A program made the position numbers and the translations under genes. Source: Niabella agricola (GTDB taxonomy: Bacteria; Bacteroidota; Bacteroidia; Chitinophagales; Chitinophagaceae). From it: 64,000 nucleotides of DNA. Positions within the stretch are counted from its first letter, which is position 1. Each line of letters starts with the position of its first letter. Shown here in pieces: positions 17,189 to 26,379 of the stretch. A model generated the notes under the pieces. The model saw nothing but the letters and a program-made list of their open reading frames with translations. It did not search any database and was not told where the DNA came from. The stretch is from the NCBI RefSeq assembly GCF_021538615.1, contig NZ_JAJHIZ010000003.1, positions 4,712,001 to 4,776,000 of the forward strand, in the 5' to 3' direction.

Positions 17189-17328
17189 AACGATAGTTGC
17201 TTTTTTACCGCGAAGACGCAAGGGCGCGATGAAATCTTGTACCCGGTATGGTAAAGAAAACCGCTGCGTCACCGCCTCTTTGCGACGTTGCGTGAAATTT
17301 TAGCTGCTGCGTCACTGCCTCTGTGGCA

Positions 17329-18750
17329 TTATTTCCATCCGCCGCCAAGGGAGCGGTACAGATCTACCGCAGCGCTCAGCTGCAAACGGTGAATATTGGC
17401 CAGGTTAAGCTCCGACTGCAATACATTGGATTGTGCGGTGAGCACTTCAATATAATTGGCCATACCGCTTTTAAACAGCAGGCGCGCATTTTTAATGGCC
17501 AGTTGTAACGTATCTGCCTGATCCGTGGCAATGGTCTTTTGCTCCTTTAATTTTTCAGTAGCCACCAGTGCGTCCGATACTTCACCAATGGCATTGAGTA
17601 CCGATTGACGGAACTCCAATACCGATTGCTCCCGCTGGATCTTTGCCGTTTCCAGCTGTGTTTTTAACTGGCGCTGCTGAAAGATGGGCTGGGTAACATT
17701 GCCCAATAAGGTACCAAACAGCGATGCCGGTATATTAAACCAGTTATTGGCCAGGTAGGAGTTTAGGCCCCCCTGTGCGGTGATGGACAGGCTGGGGTAC
17801 ATATTGGCCTGGGCAATGCCGGCCCGGGCGTTGGCGGCGATCAGCTCCATTTCCTTGGCCCGTACATCCGGCCTGCGGCTGAGTACGGCAGAAGGAATAC
17901 CGGGTGTTAACCACTGCGGCACATTAGAGTTAAAAAGTCCCTTGCTGCGCTCTACGGGCCCGGGCAAACTGCCGGTTAAAATGCTCAGTGCATTTTCCTG
18001 TATGGCAATGTTCTGCTCCAGCTGCGGAATGAGCAGGGCCGTGGATTGCTTCTGTGCCTCTACCTGTTGTACCGCCAGGGTGGTAACCTCACCCGCGTTG
18101 CGTTGCAGGCGGGTAAAGTTGAGTGTACTGTCTATTAATGCCAGGTTCTTTTTTGCAATGTTCAGTTGCTCATCCAGCATCAGCAGGTTATAATAACCTT
18201 GTGCAATACCGGCTACGATCTGCGTCTGTACGGCTTTTGAAGCCTCGTAGGTTTGCAGGTAACCGGCCATGGTGGCTTCCTGCTGGCGGCGGATCTTTCC
18301 CCAGATATCGGCCTCCCAGGTAAGGGTGAGCGCGGCATTAAAATCTTCTATATGATCCTTCTTTATAAAGGTGTTCATGCTCAACCCGTTTAAACTGTTG
18401 TTGGACGGATTGGTGGTTTGCCCTGTAACGCTGAAGCTAAGCTGCGGCAGTTGCAACAATTTGGCCTGCTTTAGGGTTTGCTCCGAAGCGGCCACGCGCT
18501 TGAGGGCAATCTGCAGGTCGTAGTTATAACCGATGCCTTTGGTGATGAGCGCCTGCAGGGCAGGGTCCGTAAAAAACTGGTTCCATTGCACATCGGCAAT
18601 GCTGCTGGTATCGGCCGTGGCCACCGCGCGAAATTCCTGCGGCAGCGCCACTTCCGGGCGCTTGTAGGCTTGTCCTACCTTGCAGGATGCTGCCGTAACA
18701 AGTATTGCCATCACCGGCAGCAGGTATTGTAAGGCGTATCTTTTTTTCAT
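17329..18750 (-). CDS. Outer-membrane efflux factor, TolC/OprM (NodT) family lipoprotein
   Basis: About 473 residues from MKKRYALQYLLPVMAILVTA (18750); further in-frame ATGs lie upstream at 18765 and 18807. The signal peptide ends in a lipobox TAASC-K. Two OEP repeats follow, with typical motifs: WNQFFTDPALQALI, NYDLQIALKRV, WEADIWGKIRRQQEA near the middle, then SRRPDVRAKEMELIAANARA and the final LNLANIHRLQLSAAVDLYRSLGGGW. It forms the trimeric outer-membrane channel for the RND pump encoded upstream. The 485-base gap to the RND gene is filled by four palindromic repeats, which may uncouple their expression. Confidence 0.95.
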   Translation of the reverse strand: MKKRYALQYLLPVMAILVTAASCKVGQAYKRPEVALPQEFRAVATADTSSIADVQWNQFFTDPALQALITKGIGYNYDLQIALKRVAASEQTLKQAKLLQLPQLSFSVTGQTTNPSNNSLNGLSMNTFIKKDHIEDFNAALTLTWEADIWGKIRRQQEATMAGYLQTYEASKAVQTQIVAGIAQGYYNLLMLDEQLNIAKKNLALIDSTLNFTRLQRNAGEVTTLAVQQVEAQKQSTALLIPQLEQNIAIQENALSILTGSLPGPVERSKGLFNSNVPQWLTPGIPSAVLSRRPDVRAKEMELIAANARAGIAQANMYPSLSITAQGGLNSYLANNWFNIPASLFGTLLGNVTQPIFQQRQLKTQLETAKIQREQSVLEFRQSVLNAIGEVSDALVATEKLKEQKTIATDQADTLQLAIKNARLLFKSGMANYIEVLTAQSNVLQSELNLANIHRLQLSAAVDLYRSLGGGWK

Positions 18751-18801
18751 ACTTAAATAATTCATAGTTGATTTGATCCTTTTGAAGTGTTTCTGTTTTG
18801 T

Positions 18802-19191
18802 CGTCATGCTGTCCGGTATTCGGGAGACCCTTCGGCTTCATTTCATTTCGCTCAGGGTGACGAGACAATGTTGGCGTCATGTTGAGCGGAGCAAAGCGGA
18901 GTCGAAACATCTCTTCGCGTAGGGGAGACCCTTCGGCTCCACTCCGTTGCGCTCAGGGTGACGCCCGTAATTATACTTCCGTCATGCTGAGCGCAGCCGA
19001 AGCATCCCTGTATTATCAGGCTGTTCGCCATTCGTGGGACCCTTCGGCTTCATTGCATTCCGCTCAGGGTGACGAAACAATGTTGTCGTCATGTTGAGCG
19101 AAGCGGAGCGTAGCCGAAACATCTCTGTATTATCAGGCCGTCCAACATTCGCGAGACCCTTCGGCTTCATTTCATTTCGCTCAGGGTGACG
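18802..19191. repeat. Cluster of four REP-like palindromic repeats between RND and OMF genes
   Basis: The units are 18802-18862 (shorter), 18875-18963, 18980-19074 and 19087-19191. Each begins CGTCATGCTGAGCG or CGTCATGTTGAGCG and ends CGCTCAGGGTGACG, the inverse of the beginning. Spacers of 12-17 bases separate them. Cores carry CCTTCGGCTTCATT and, in two units, TCTCTGTATTATCAGG-like text. They are the same family as the 15465-15814 cluster but in the reverse orientation. In the efflux transcript each can form a hairpin. Confidence 0.9.
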
Positions 19192-19235
19192 AAAGTGGGG
19201 TAGGTCAGGGGTGACCATACATGTGTTTGCGATGA

Positions 19236-22200
19236 CTACCCCATCTCCCAATCCTCATCATCATGCACCCGGTTTGCTACAATTTTTTCCTGCAAGTACT
19301 GGAAGATGATGTACAGCACCGGGATAATGAATACACCCAGTAACACACCGGTAAGCATACCACCTACGGTACTGTAACCAATCGAGTGGTTACCGATGGC
19401 GGAAGCGCCTTTGGCAAATACCAGCGGCAACATACCCACGATGAAGGCAAAGGAGGTCATCAATATCGGGCGCAGGCGCAGCCTGGAGGCTTCCAGCGCC
19501 GAGGCCACCAGGCTCATGCCTTTCTTGCGCCGCTGTACCGCGTACTCCACAATCAGGATGGCGTTCTTGGCCAACAGCCCGATGAGCATGATGAGCCCGA
19601 TCTGTACATAAATATTATTTTCAAGCCCTGCAAAGCCGATGAATAGAAATACACCCAGTATACCCGCCGGTACGGTAAGGATTACCGCCAGGGGCAGCAC
19701 ATAACTTTCGTACTGTGCCGCCAGCAGGAAGTATACAAAGATGATGCTGAGCAGGAAGATGTATACCTGCTGACTGCCGGCACTCCGTTCCTCGCGGGTA
19801 ATACCCGTCCACTCATACGAGTAGCCTCTCGGCAGGGCCGTCTTCGCCGTTTCTTCAATAGCGCGAATGGCATCTCCCGTACTAAAGCCCGGTTTGGGCA
19901 CCCCGTTAATGGTAACCGCATTGAAGAGGTTGTTACGGGTTACGGTTTCCGGACCAAATACGCGTTTGAGTGTAACCAGTGTTTTAACCGGCACCATTTC
20001 GCCCAGGTTGTTCTTTACAAAAATACCATCCAGGGAAGCCGGGTCTTTCCGGTAGGGGATATCCGCCTGCGCCATTACGCGGTAGTATTTACCAAAGCGG
20101 TTAAAGTCGGATACAAAACTACTACCAAAATAGATCTGCATGGTCTGCATCAGCTCGCTTACGGATACGCCTAATTGTTTGGCTTTTATAAAATCGGTCT
20201 CGATGGTGTACTGCGGGTTGCCGGCGGCAAAGGTGGTAAAGGCATACGCGATTTCTTTACGCTGCATCAGCGCGCCAATAAAGGCACCGGCTGTATTGCC
20301 CAATTTGTCCAGCGGACCATTGGTACGGTCCTGCAACATAAACTCAAAACCACTTACGTTACCAAAACCCTGTACGGTAGGGAAGTTGAAGAAGAAGGTA
20401 TTGGCATCCTTTACGGAAGTAACCTTGCCGGTAAGGGTGGCCGCGATCTCGTCCGGGTTCTTCAGCTTGCCCCGTTTGTCTACATCCTTCAGCCGGATAA
20501 AACCTGCGGCATAAGGAGAGGCGCTGGCGCTGCTGATAAAGTTCAGCCCGTCAATCACCCAAAGATTATTGGTCGATTCTTCCTGTTTGATGATCTTATC
20601 AATCTCTGCCGTGGCTTTATGGGTGCGGTGCAGGGAACTACCCGGAGGCGTGTTTACAGCATACAGCACAAAGCCCTGGTCTTCCGTTGGAATAAAGCCG
20701 GAAGGCGTTCTTTTGATGAGCCAGTAACTGGTTCCGGCAATAAGCACCAGCGCACCGATGGCGATCCATTTCCTGCGAATAAGGAATTTTAAACTGCCGA
20801 TATACCGGTTCGTCAATGTACGGAAACCGGCGTTGAATGCGGTAAAGAAGCGGGCCATAAACCCTTTCTTTTCGTGCGGATGTCCTTTTTCGCCCGGTGT
20901 ATGCGGGTTTTTAAGGAACAGCGCACAAAGGGCCGGACTCAGCGTTAACGCGTTTACCGCGGAAATAAGGATGGCGATGGCCAGGGTAAAGGCAAACTGC
21001 CGGTAGAATACACCGGCCGGACCCTGCATAAAGCCCACGGGTACAAACACCGCCGCCATTACCAGGGTGATGGAAATGATGGCCCCGGAGATCTCATTCA
21101 TAGACTGCACGGTGGCCTTACGCACCGGCATGTCCTTATGTTCCATTTTTGCGTGCACAGCTTCCACTACCACGATGGCGTCATCCACCACAATACCAAT
21201 GGCCAGTACCAGCGCAAAGAGGGTTAACAGATTGATGGTAAACCCAAAGAGCTGCAGGAAGAAGAAGGTACCCACAATGGCTACCGGCACGGCAATGGCC
21301 GGTATGAGGGTAGAACGGAAATCCTGCAGGAAGATGAATACCACAATAAATACGAGTATGAATGCAATAATCAATGTTTCCCTTACCTGGTGGATGGAGG
21401 CATCCAGGAACTCCTTGGAGTTGTACATGGTAATGGGTTTGATGCCCTTGGGCATGGTCGTGTACAGTTCCTTCAACTGCCGGTCTACCTCGGTAAGGAT
21501 CTCGTTGGCATTGGAACCTGCGGTCTGCAAAATAGCGAAACCCGCCACCGGCTTGCCATTCAGCCGGCTATTGGCGTTGTAGGTAAATGCACCAAACTCC
21601 ACACGGGCCAGGTCTTTGAGCTTTAACACGGAACCATTGGGGTTTGCTTTTACCACGATGTTTTCATAATCCTCATTTTTGTTCAGCTTACCCTTGTACT
21701 TCAATACATATTCAAATACCTCATCGCTGTTCTGTCCGAGCCTGCCGGGGGCGGCTTCCAGGCTCTGGTCCCGGATGGCACCCAATACATCCTGGGGGGA
21801 AAGATTGTTGGCCGCCAGGCGGTCCGGTTTCAGCCAGATCCGCATAGAGTAGTCCTTGGCTCCAAATACCTGTGCCTGGGCCACACCGGGGATCCGCTGT
21901 ATCTGGGGGATCACGTTGATCTTCAAATAGTTTTCCAGGAACAGTTCATCATACTGGGCGCTGTCTTCACTATAAAGCCCGGTGAACATGATAAAACTGT
22001 TCTGCACCTTTTGGGTGGAGATGCCCGACTGTACTACCTCCTGGGGGATCTGGTTCACGGCTTTGGAAACGCGGTTCTGTACGTTTACCGAAGCAATATC
22101 GGGGTCGGTACCCTGTTTAAAAAACACGGTCAGGGTCATGGTACCGTCGTTGCTGGAGTTGGAGGTCATGTAGGTCATGTTCTCCACACCGTTAATGGCT

Positions 22201-22400
22201 TCCTCCAGCGGAGTGGCCACGGAACGTGCCACTACCTCACCGTTGGCACCGGGGTAGGTAGCGGTTACCTGTACGCTGGGCGGCGCAATATCCGGGAACA
22301 GCGTTACCGGAAGCGCAAAGAGGGAGAGAATACCCAGCAAGAGTAGAATGATGGAAATAACCGTAGATAATACGGGTCGTTGTATAAATTTCTTTAGCAT
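19236..22400 (-). CDS. RND multidrug efflux pump, HAE1 family (AcrB/MexB-like)
   Basis: A 1054-residue inner-membrane pump. It starts MLKKFIQRPVLSTVISIILL (TM1) and continues with FPDIAPPSVQVTATYPGA and the porter domain. The TM4 segment LFALVLAIGIVVDDAIVVVE carries the paired Asp residues that drive proton relay. A second porter half begins after YWLIKRTPSGFIPTEDQGFV, and the last TM helices include GLLAKNAILIVEYA. Length and repeats are normal for the family. The protein is the trimeric proton-driven pump. Its adaptor lies immediately upstream, the outer-membrane channel and a MFS downstream, and a TetR regulator starts the cluster. Likely substrates are hydrophobic drugs or bile-type compounds, inferred from the family only. 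Confidence 0.97.
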   Translation of the reverse strand: MLKKFIQRPVLSTVISIILLLLGILSLFALPVTLFPDIAPPSVQVTATYPGANGEVVARSVATPLEEAINGVENMTYMTSNSSNDGTMTLTVFFKQGTDPDIASVNVQNRVSKAVNQIPQEVVQSGISTQKVQNSFIMFTGLYSEDSAQYDELFLENYLKINVIPQIQRIPGVAQAQVFGAKDYSMRIWLKPDRLAANNLSPQDVLGAIRDQSLEAAPGRLGQNSDEVFEYVLKYKGKLNKNEDYENIVVKANPNGSVLKLKDLARVEFGAFTYNANSRLNGKPVAGFAILQTAGSNANEILTEVDRQLKELYTTMPKGIKPITMYNSKEFLDASIHQVRETLIIAFILVFIVVFIFLQDFRSTLIPAIAVPVAIVGTFFFLQLFGFTINLLTLFALVLAIGIVVDDAIVVVEAVHAKMEHKDMPVRKATVQSMNEISGAIISITLVMAAVFVPVGFMQGPAGVFYRQFAFTLAIAILISAVNALTLSPALCALFLKNPHTPGEKGHPHEKKGFMARFFTAFNAGFRTLTNRYIGSLKFLIRRKWIAIGALVLIAGTSYWLIKRTPSGFIPTEDQGFVLYAVNTPPGSSLHRTHKATAEIDKIIKQEESTNNLWVIDGLNFISSASASPYAAGFIRLKDVDKRGKLKNPDEIAATLTGKVTSVKDANTFFFNFPTVQGFGNVSGFEFMLQDRTNGPLDKLGNTAGAFIGALMQRKEIAYAFTTFAAGNPQYTIETDFIKAKQLGVSVSELMQTMQIYFGSSFVSDFNRFGKYYRVMAQADIPYRKDPASLDGIFVKNNLGEMVPVKTLVTLKRVFGPETVTRNNLFNAVTINGVPKPGFSTGDAIRAIEETAKTALPRGYSYEWTGITREERSAGSQQVYIFLLSIIFVYFLLAAQYESYVLPLAVILTVPAGILGVFLFIGFAGLENNIYVQIGLIMLIGLLAKNAILIVEYAVQRRKKGMSLVASALEASRLRLRPILMTSFAFIVGMLPLVFAKGASAIGNHSIGYSTVGGMLTGVLLGVFIIPVLYIIFQYLQEKIVANRVHDDEDWEMG

Positions 22401-22568
22401 GATATGGAGTTGTAAGTATGCTGTGCGTAAATAGTTAGGGTAAAAGATCCCTGGGCGGCAGGGGCTGCTGCTTTATCAGGGTATTGCTTTTACAGCGGAT
22501 GCTGGTCCGCTAAGAAAAAAGTGTTGTTGAGTTCCCCTAGCTGCATCAAAAGCGCTTTTATAACGTAT

Positions 22569-22642
22569 TGTCATTCTGAACTTGTTTCAGAATCTATTAG
22601 TGAGCGACCATTTTTAGATGCCGAAACAAGTTCGGCATGACA
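22569..22642. repeat. Palindromic intergenic repeat between adaptor and RND genes
   Basis: TGTCATTCTGAACTTGTTTC at the left (22569) is matched in inverted form by the right end GAAACAAGTTCGGCATGACA (22623-22642), giving an imperfect stem of about 27 bp. It is a distinct family from the CGTCATGCTGAGCG repeats, though it shares the TGTCAT/ATGACA tips. It lies in the 280-base gap between two efflux genes. Confidence 0.8.
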
Positions 22643-22680
22643 GGATGGGCGCTTTTGATGCTGCTCAGGAAATAAACCCC

Positions 22681-23856
22681 TTAAATCGGATTCGCCTTTA
22701 GCACGCTGTCGGCTGAAACCACCTGCGGCTGTATCGGCGTTCCGTCTTTTAAATTACCGGTTCCGGAAAGCACGATCTTTTCGCCTTTGGAAAGTCCTTT
22801 GTTTACAAAGTAGTAGTAGGCGGTTTTACCAGAAACGGCAATGGGTTTGCTGGTTACCTTGTTGCTGCTGTCTACTGTAAATACAAATACTTTATCCTGG
22901 ATTTCAAACGTGGCTTCCTGTGGCACCACCAATACTTCATTAAAAAGCTGCGGCAGACGGATCTTACCGGTGTTACCGCTTCTTAGTGTTTTATTGGGGT
23001 TGGGAAAGGCTGCGCGGAAGTTGATAGCGCCGATGGTTTTGTCGAACTGCCCCTGAACCAGTTCAATCTTTCCTTGCTGCGGATAAACGGTATTATCGGC
23101 CAGCAGCAATTCAACGGAAGGAACGTTTTTCAGTTTTTGCTCAATGGTTTCGCCCGGGTATTTATTTTTAAAGGCAATGAAGTCGGGCTCACTCATAGAG
23201 AAATAGGCGTACATCGTGTTCACCTCGCTGAGCACGGTAAGGGGTTGTGTTTCCCCACGGCCTACCAGGCTACCGGTTTTAAACGGAATGCTGCCGATAT
23301 AACCGCTCACCGGTGCTTTGATCAGTGTATAACCTACATTGATCTGCGCGTTGCCTACCATGGCCCTGGCCTGTGCCAGTGCGGCGGTGGCGGCGTTGTA
23401 GTTGGCTTTTGCGGTCTTCAGCTGTACGTCGGAAATCACAGCGTTGTCTACCAGTGGTTTCAGGCGGTCCAGGTCTACCTGGGCCTTTTGTACATTGGCC
23501 TGTGCTGCCAGTACATTGGCGCGTGCGTTGTTCAGTGCTTCGTTGTATAACTGAGCACTGATCTTAAATAAGGGTTGTCCTGCGGTTACGTAAGCACCTT
23601 CGTCTACGTAAATCTTTTCCAGGTAGCCGTCTACCTGGGGGCGTACTTCTACGTTTACCTTTCCTTCCAGTGAGGCGGAAAATTCCTGGTAAACGGTTAC
23701 GGGGGATGCCGGGGTAGCCATTACGGGCAACGCCGGAGCCGGTGGCTGCTGGCTGGGATTTGCTGAGCCATTGACGCAGCTTTGCAGCGATATAGAAAGC
23801 GCAATAAGCGCAGGTACAAGAATGCTTGTGTGGATGGTATGGTTGTTTGCTTTCAT
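22681..23856 (-). CDS. Efflux RND transporter periplasmic adaptor (MFP, AcrA-like)
   Basis: About 391 residues from MKANNHTIHTSILVPALIAL (23856), preferred over the longer frame because it begins the lipoprotein signal ending SISLQSC-V. The layout is that of a membrane fusion protein. A barrel-sandwich hybrid comes first (VNVEVRPQVDGYLEKIYVDEGAYVTAGQPLFKI). The alpha-hairpin follows (ANVLAAQANVQKAQVDLDRL), then the second lipoyl half (VGYTLIKAPVSGYIGSIPFK), a beta-barrel and the membrane-proximal domain with GLSKGEKIVLSGTGNLKDGT. It is lipid-anchored in the inner membrane and links the RND pump to the outer-membrane factor. It is second in the operon, about 205 bases after tetR. Confidence 0.95.
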   Translation of the reverse strand: MKANNHTIHTSILVPALIALSISLQSCVNGSANPSQQPPAPALPVMATPASPVTVYQEFSASLEGKVNVEVRPQVDGYLEKIYVDEGAYVTAGQPLFKISAQLYNEALNNARANVLAAQANVQKAQVDLDRLKPLVDNAVISDVQLKTAKANYNAATAALAQARAMVGNAQINVGYTLIKAPVSGYIGSIPFKTGSLVGRGETQPLTVLSEVNTMYAYFSMSEPDFIAFKNKYPGETIEQKLKNVPSVELLLADNTVYPQQGKIELVQGQFDKTIGAINFRAAFPNPNKTLRSGNTGKIRLPQLFNEVLVVPQEATFEIQDKVFVFTVDSSNKVTSKPIAVSGKTAYYYFVNKGLSKGEKIVLSGTGNLKDGTPIQPQVVSADSVLKANPI

Positions 23857-24026
23857 CTGTAGAGTTGTTTTTTGAGTCAAAGAAATACATGTCCTGCCGG
23901 GGTACATACCGGAGAAAGGCGCCCAGGGTATTGCCGGGGCCAGTGATCCTGTTTATACGCGCAGTTCCCGCGTATTACGGAATGGCAACCATTGCCCGTT
24001 GTCATCCCGCGGGGGAATGCACTAAA

Positions 24027-24041
24027 AAATAGTTACTATTT
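24027..24041. promoter_or_regulatory. Perfect palindrome upstream of the adaptor gene
   Basis: AAATAGTTACTATTT has 7-bp arms around a single central base, in the 205-base gap between tetR and the adaptor start. It could be an operator or part of an internal promoter; it differs from the CTAAC/GTTAG palindrome in front of tetR. Confidence 0.4.
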
Positions 24042-24061
24042 GAATTGTCGTCTTTTTTGGC

Positions 24062-24658
24062 TTAAAGATTTTCTATAATGTTCACTACCATTTGATCGAG
24101 TACCGACACGTTCATTGTTTGCGGAACATCAGCACTCCTTGCGATCATGATTGAAGTAAAACCATGTATTGCCGACCAAAATGCGTGCGTTTTATAACAC
24201 GCGGATTCAATATTGGTTTTCTTTTCAACGATTATTTTTTTTATGATTTCATAAATTATATCCTGTAAGGCTCCAAATTCTGTTTTCATCTTTCCTTCTC
24301 CGCAACAGGGCATGCCCACACCAAACATGAGTTTAAAATAACTCCGGTTCTTGAGTGCAAACTTCCAGTAGGTATCTACCAACGCTTTCAGCTCCTCCTG
24401 CGGCGACCCTTTTTTTGAGATGGCTTTGTGAATATTTGACAGCAGCAGTTTAAAACCGTCCTGCGAAATCTCAAAAAGAATGGCCTCCTTGTTGGCAAAA
24501 TGATCATAGATCACGGGGGCGCTGTATTCGATGGCGTCTGCGATCTTGCGGATGGATAACGACTCCCAGCCTTCATTTTTTACCAGCTGCAACGCTGCGT
24601 CGATGATCTTCTTCCGGATCATTTCTTTTTCTCTCAATTTGCGCTCTGCTACACTCAT
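24062..24658 (-). CDS. TetR/AcrR-family repressor of the efflux locus
   Basis: A 198-residue protein. The N-terminal TetR helix-turn-helix spans residues 12-60 (IIDAALQLVKNEGWESLSIRKIADAIEYSAPVIYDHFANKEAI). The C-terminal ligand domain (residues 80-198, ALVDTYWKFALKNRSYFKLMF, FWSAIHGFTSIMIARSADVP) is of the WHG-like type. The motif GVGMPCCGEGK adds a Cys pair. It heads the efflux gene series on the same strand and most likely represses it when inducer is absent. A promoter with a palindrome lies directly upstream (listed). The regulatory role is inferred from position. Confidence 0.9.
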   Translation of the reverse strand: MSVAERKLREKEMIRKKIIDAALQLVKNEGWESLSIRKIADAIEYSAPVIYDHFANKEAILFEISQDGFKLLLSNIHKAISKKGSPQEELKALVDTYWKFALKNRSYFKLMFGVGMPCCGEGKMKTEFGALQDIIYEIIKKIIVEKKTNIESACYKTHAFWSAIHGFTSIMIARSADVPQTMNVSVLDQMVVNIIENL

Positions 24659-24673
24659 AAAAAATAAATTTAC

Positions 24674-24718
24674 CTAACAGTGTTAGCAAAGTTAACGGTG
24701 TTTTGAAGCTACTTCCAA
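24674..24718 (-). promoter_or_regulatory. Bacteroidota-type promoter with embedded palindrome upstream of tetR
   Basis: On the minus strand TAACTTTG (24687-24694) matches the -7 consensus TAnnTTTG. A TTG (24716-24718) sits 21 bases upstream, as expected for the -33 element. Just downstream is CTAAC-AGT-GTTAG (24674-24686), a 5-bp-arm palindrome suited to a TetR dimer, 16 bases before the start codon at 24658. The remaining bases up to 25040 show no gene. Confidence 0.55.
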
Positions 24719-25040
24719 ATTTTTTTTCTGAAGGATTTGTTGCTCAAACGTTTGTTAGTGCTGCACTGTGGAAACCGTTTTTCTTAAAGTGTTGTAGTTG
24801 TTGACAAAGCGCCTGTGCCTGATTAATACAATTCCTGAAAAAAGGTAACCTGATTTTTTTGCTCCGGCTCAAAAGTAATTCAAAAAACTAATAAACCAAA
24901 TATTTGCTTTGTTTAATTTGTGTAAAATAATTGTTATGAAACGCCGCTCTTTTATTTGGAGGACCGAAGCTAAAACGGGAGAGTGACAACTGTATGTCAG
25001 GATATGTTTTAATTATTTGGCAAAGACTGATGTTTGGGTT

Positions 25041-26153
25041 CTATAATAATTTTTTCAGCGCAGCGGCATCCGGCAATATTTTTTTTAACCGGGAGGGAAG
25101 TTGTTTACTGGTTTTATACGTAGCAACGCCCATCGCTTTATGCATACTCTTAAAGGCATACTCCACCACTTTATTGTTTTTTTCCTTACAAAGAATGATA
25201 CCAATGCTGTTGTGTTCGTGAGGAAGTTTTACCTGATCGTCGAGCAGGTTCAGGTAAAAATTAAGTTTGCCGGCATATTCGGGTTTAAACCTGCCTCGTT
25301 TCAATTCAATCGCTACCAGGCATTGCAGTACGCGGTTGAAGAAAAGCAGGTCGGTAAAAAACTCTTCCTCATCTACTACCAGCCGGTACTGTGTGCCCAT
25401 AAAAGAGAAGCCTGTACCTAAGGAAAGAATGAATTGTCGTATGTTATTAATGATCTTGTTTTCAAACACGCGTTCATCGTCATCCGGTGTGATATTGATA
25501 AAATCCAGCAGGTATTCATCTTTAAAAGTGTTTAATGCATGTGCTGCTATTGTTTTGGGTAGCGCTTTCCGGAAGTTATTGGGAAGTTTTCCTTTCTTGT
25601 GATAAAGATTGCTTTCGATATGATGTTGCAGCAGGTGCACCGTCCAATGATTGCTTGCAGCCTGATGCATATAGTAAATGCGCTCCTCCATTTCCTTACA
25701 CTTATTTATAAGCAGGATATGATGGGTAAAGCTAAGTGCCGTAAAAACAGTATTGATGAATGAAGAATCTAATTGGGCAGTTAACGACTGCCCAATTTTC
25801 TTTTTTGAAAAAGCAGAACGGCGCTTTCCGGTGGAATGGTTCGGCAATTGGGCAGTTACTGACTGCCCAATTATGGGCATCTGATAGCAGTCATAAAACT
25901 GCCGCATATTTTTCAGGCTTCTGTAAGAAAAGCCGCGCAGCCCCGGCAATTCTTTTTGCAGATCGACCGCAATTTGCTGTAGTACTTTATCTCCCCAGCT
26001 GGCAGCGGTCATTTTCTCGTGCAGACTATGGCCAATGTTATAGTATAATAAAAGTAACTCATTATTCACCAGTTTTGCGGCCTGGTAACGGCTTTGCAAT
26101 ATTTGCTTTTTTACAGTTTGTACAAATTGCAGGTAGGTTTTTTCAGGTTTCAT
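25041..26153 (-). CDS. DUF1016 / YhcG-type PDDEXK nuclease family protein
   Basis: A 370-residue protein. The N-terminal DUF1016_N part has LVNNELLLLYYNIGHSLHEK, WGDKVLQQIAVDLQKELPGLRGFSYRSLKNMRQFY (the typical helical domain). The C-terminal domain YLLDFINI, ELKRGRFKPEYAGKLNFYLNLLDD and NSIGIILCKEKNNKVVEYAF is the PD-(D/E)XK-like nuclease fold with the E-x-K element in AIELKRG. YhcG-type proteins associate with restriction or defence loci, but none is adjacent. The middle has two in-frame insertions of the peptide IGQS(V/L)TAQL, each encoded by a 27-base hairpin (listed). The locus stands alone between repeats and unrelated genes. The family call is firm; activity is not established. Confidence 0.9.
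   Translation of the reverse strand: MKPEKTYLQFVQTVKKQILQSRYQAAKLVNNELLLLYYNIGHSLHEKMTAASWGDKVLQQIAVDLQKELPGLRGFSYRSLKNMRQFYDCYQMPIIGQSVTAQLPNHSTGKRRSAFSKKKIGQSLTAQLDSSFINTVFTALSFTHHILLINKCKEMEERIYYMHQAASNHWTVHLLQHHIESNLYHKKGKLPNNFRKALPKTIAAHALNTFKDEYLLDFINITPDDDERVFENKIINNIRQFILSLGTGFSFMGTQYRLVVDEEEFFTDLLFFNRVLQCLVAIELKRGRFKPEYAGKLNFYLNLLDDQVKLPHEHNSIGIILCKEKNNKVVEYAFKSMHKAMGVATYKTSKQLPSRLKKILPDAAALKKLL
25771..25872. repeat. Two in-frame hairpins within the DUF1016 gene
   Basis: AATTGGGCAGT-TAACG-ACTGCCCAATT (25771-25797) and AATTGGGCAGT-TACTG-ACTGCCCAATT (25846-25872) are identical 11-bp-arm hairpins with different 5-base loops. They are 75 bases apart centre to centre, in the same frame, and each encodes IGQSxTAQL on the minus strand. 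Confidence 0.9.
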
Positions 26154-26379
26154 GTCAGCATTTTTTAGGTAAGCTTTTTGCGGCTGATCTGGAACTCAGC
26201 TTTTTCATAGTTAATGGTGAATATATGAAAAAAACGGTATATAACAGTGCTGTTTTTTTCTTTATGGCATGTTATCGCTATATTCCATGGATTGGGGCAA
26301 TACTATGTTTCACCAGCGTTGCCGGAGGCGGCAAGTGTTATATGTTTTGATCTATTATTATGGAATGCAGCAACGCATA

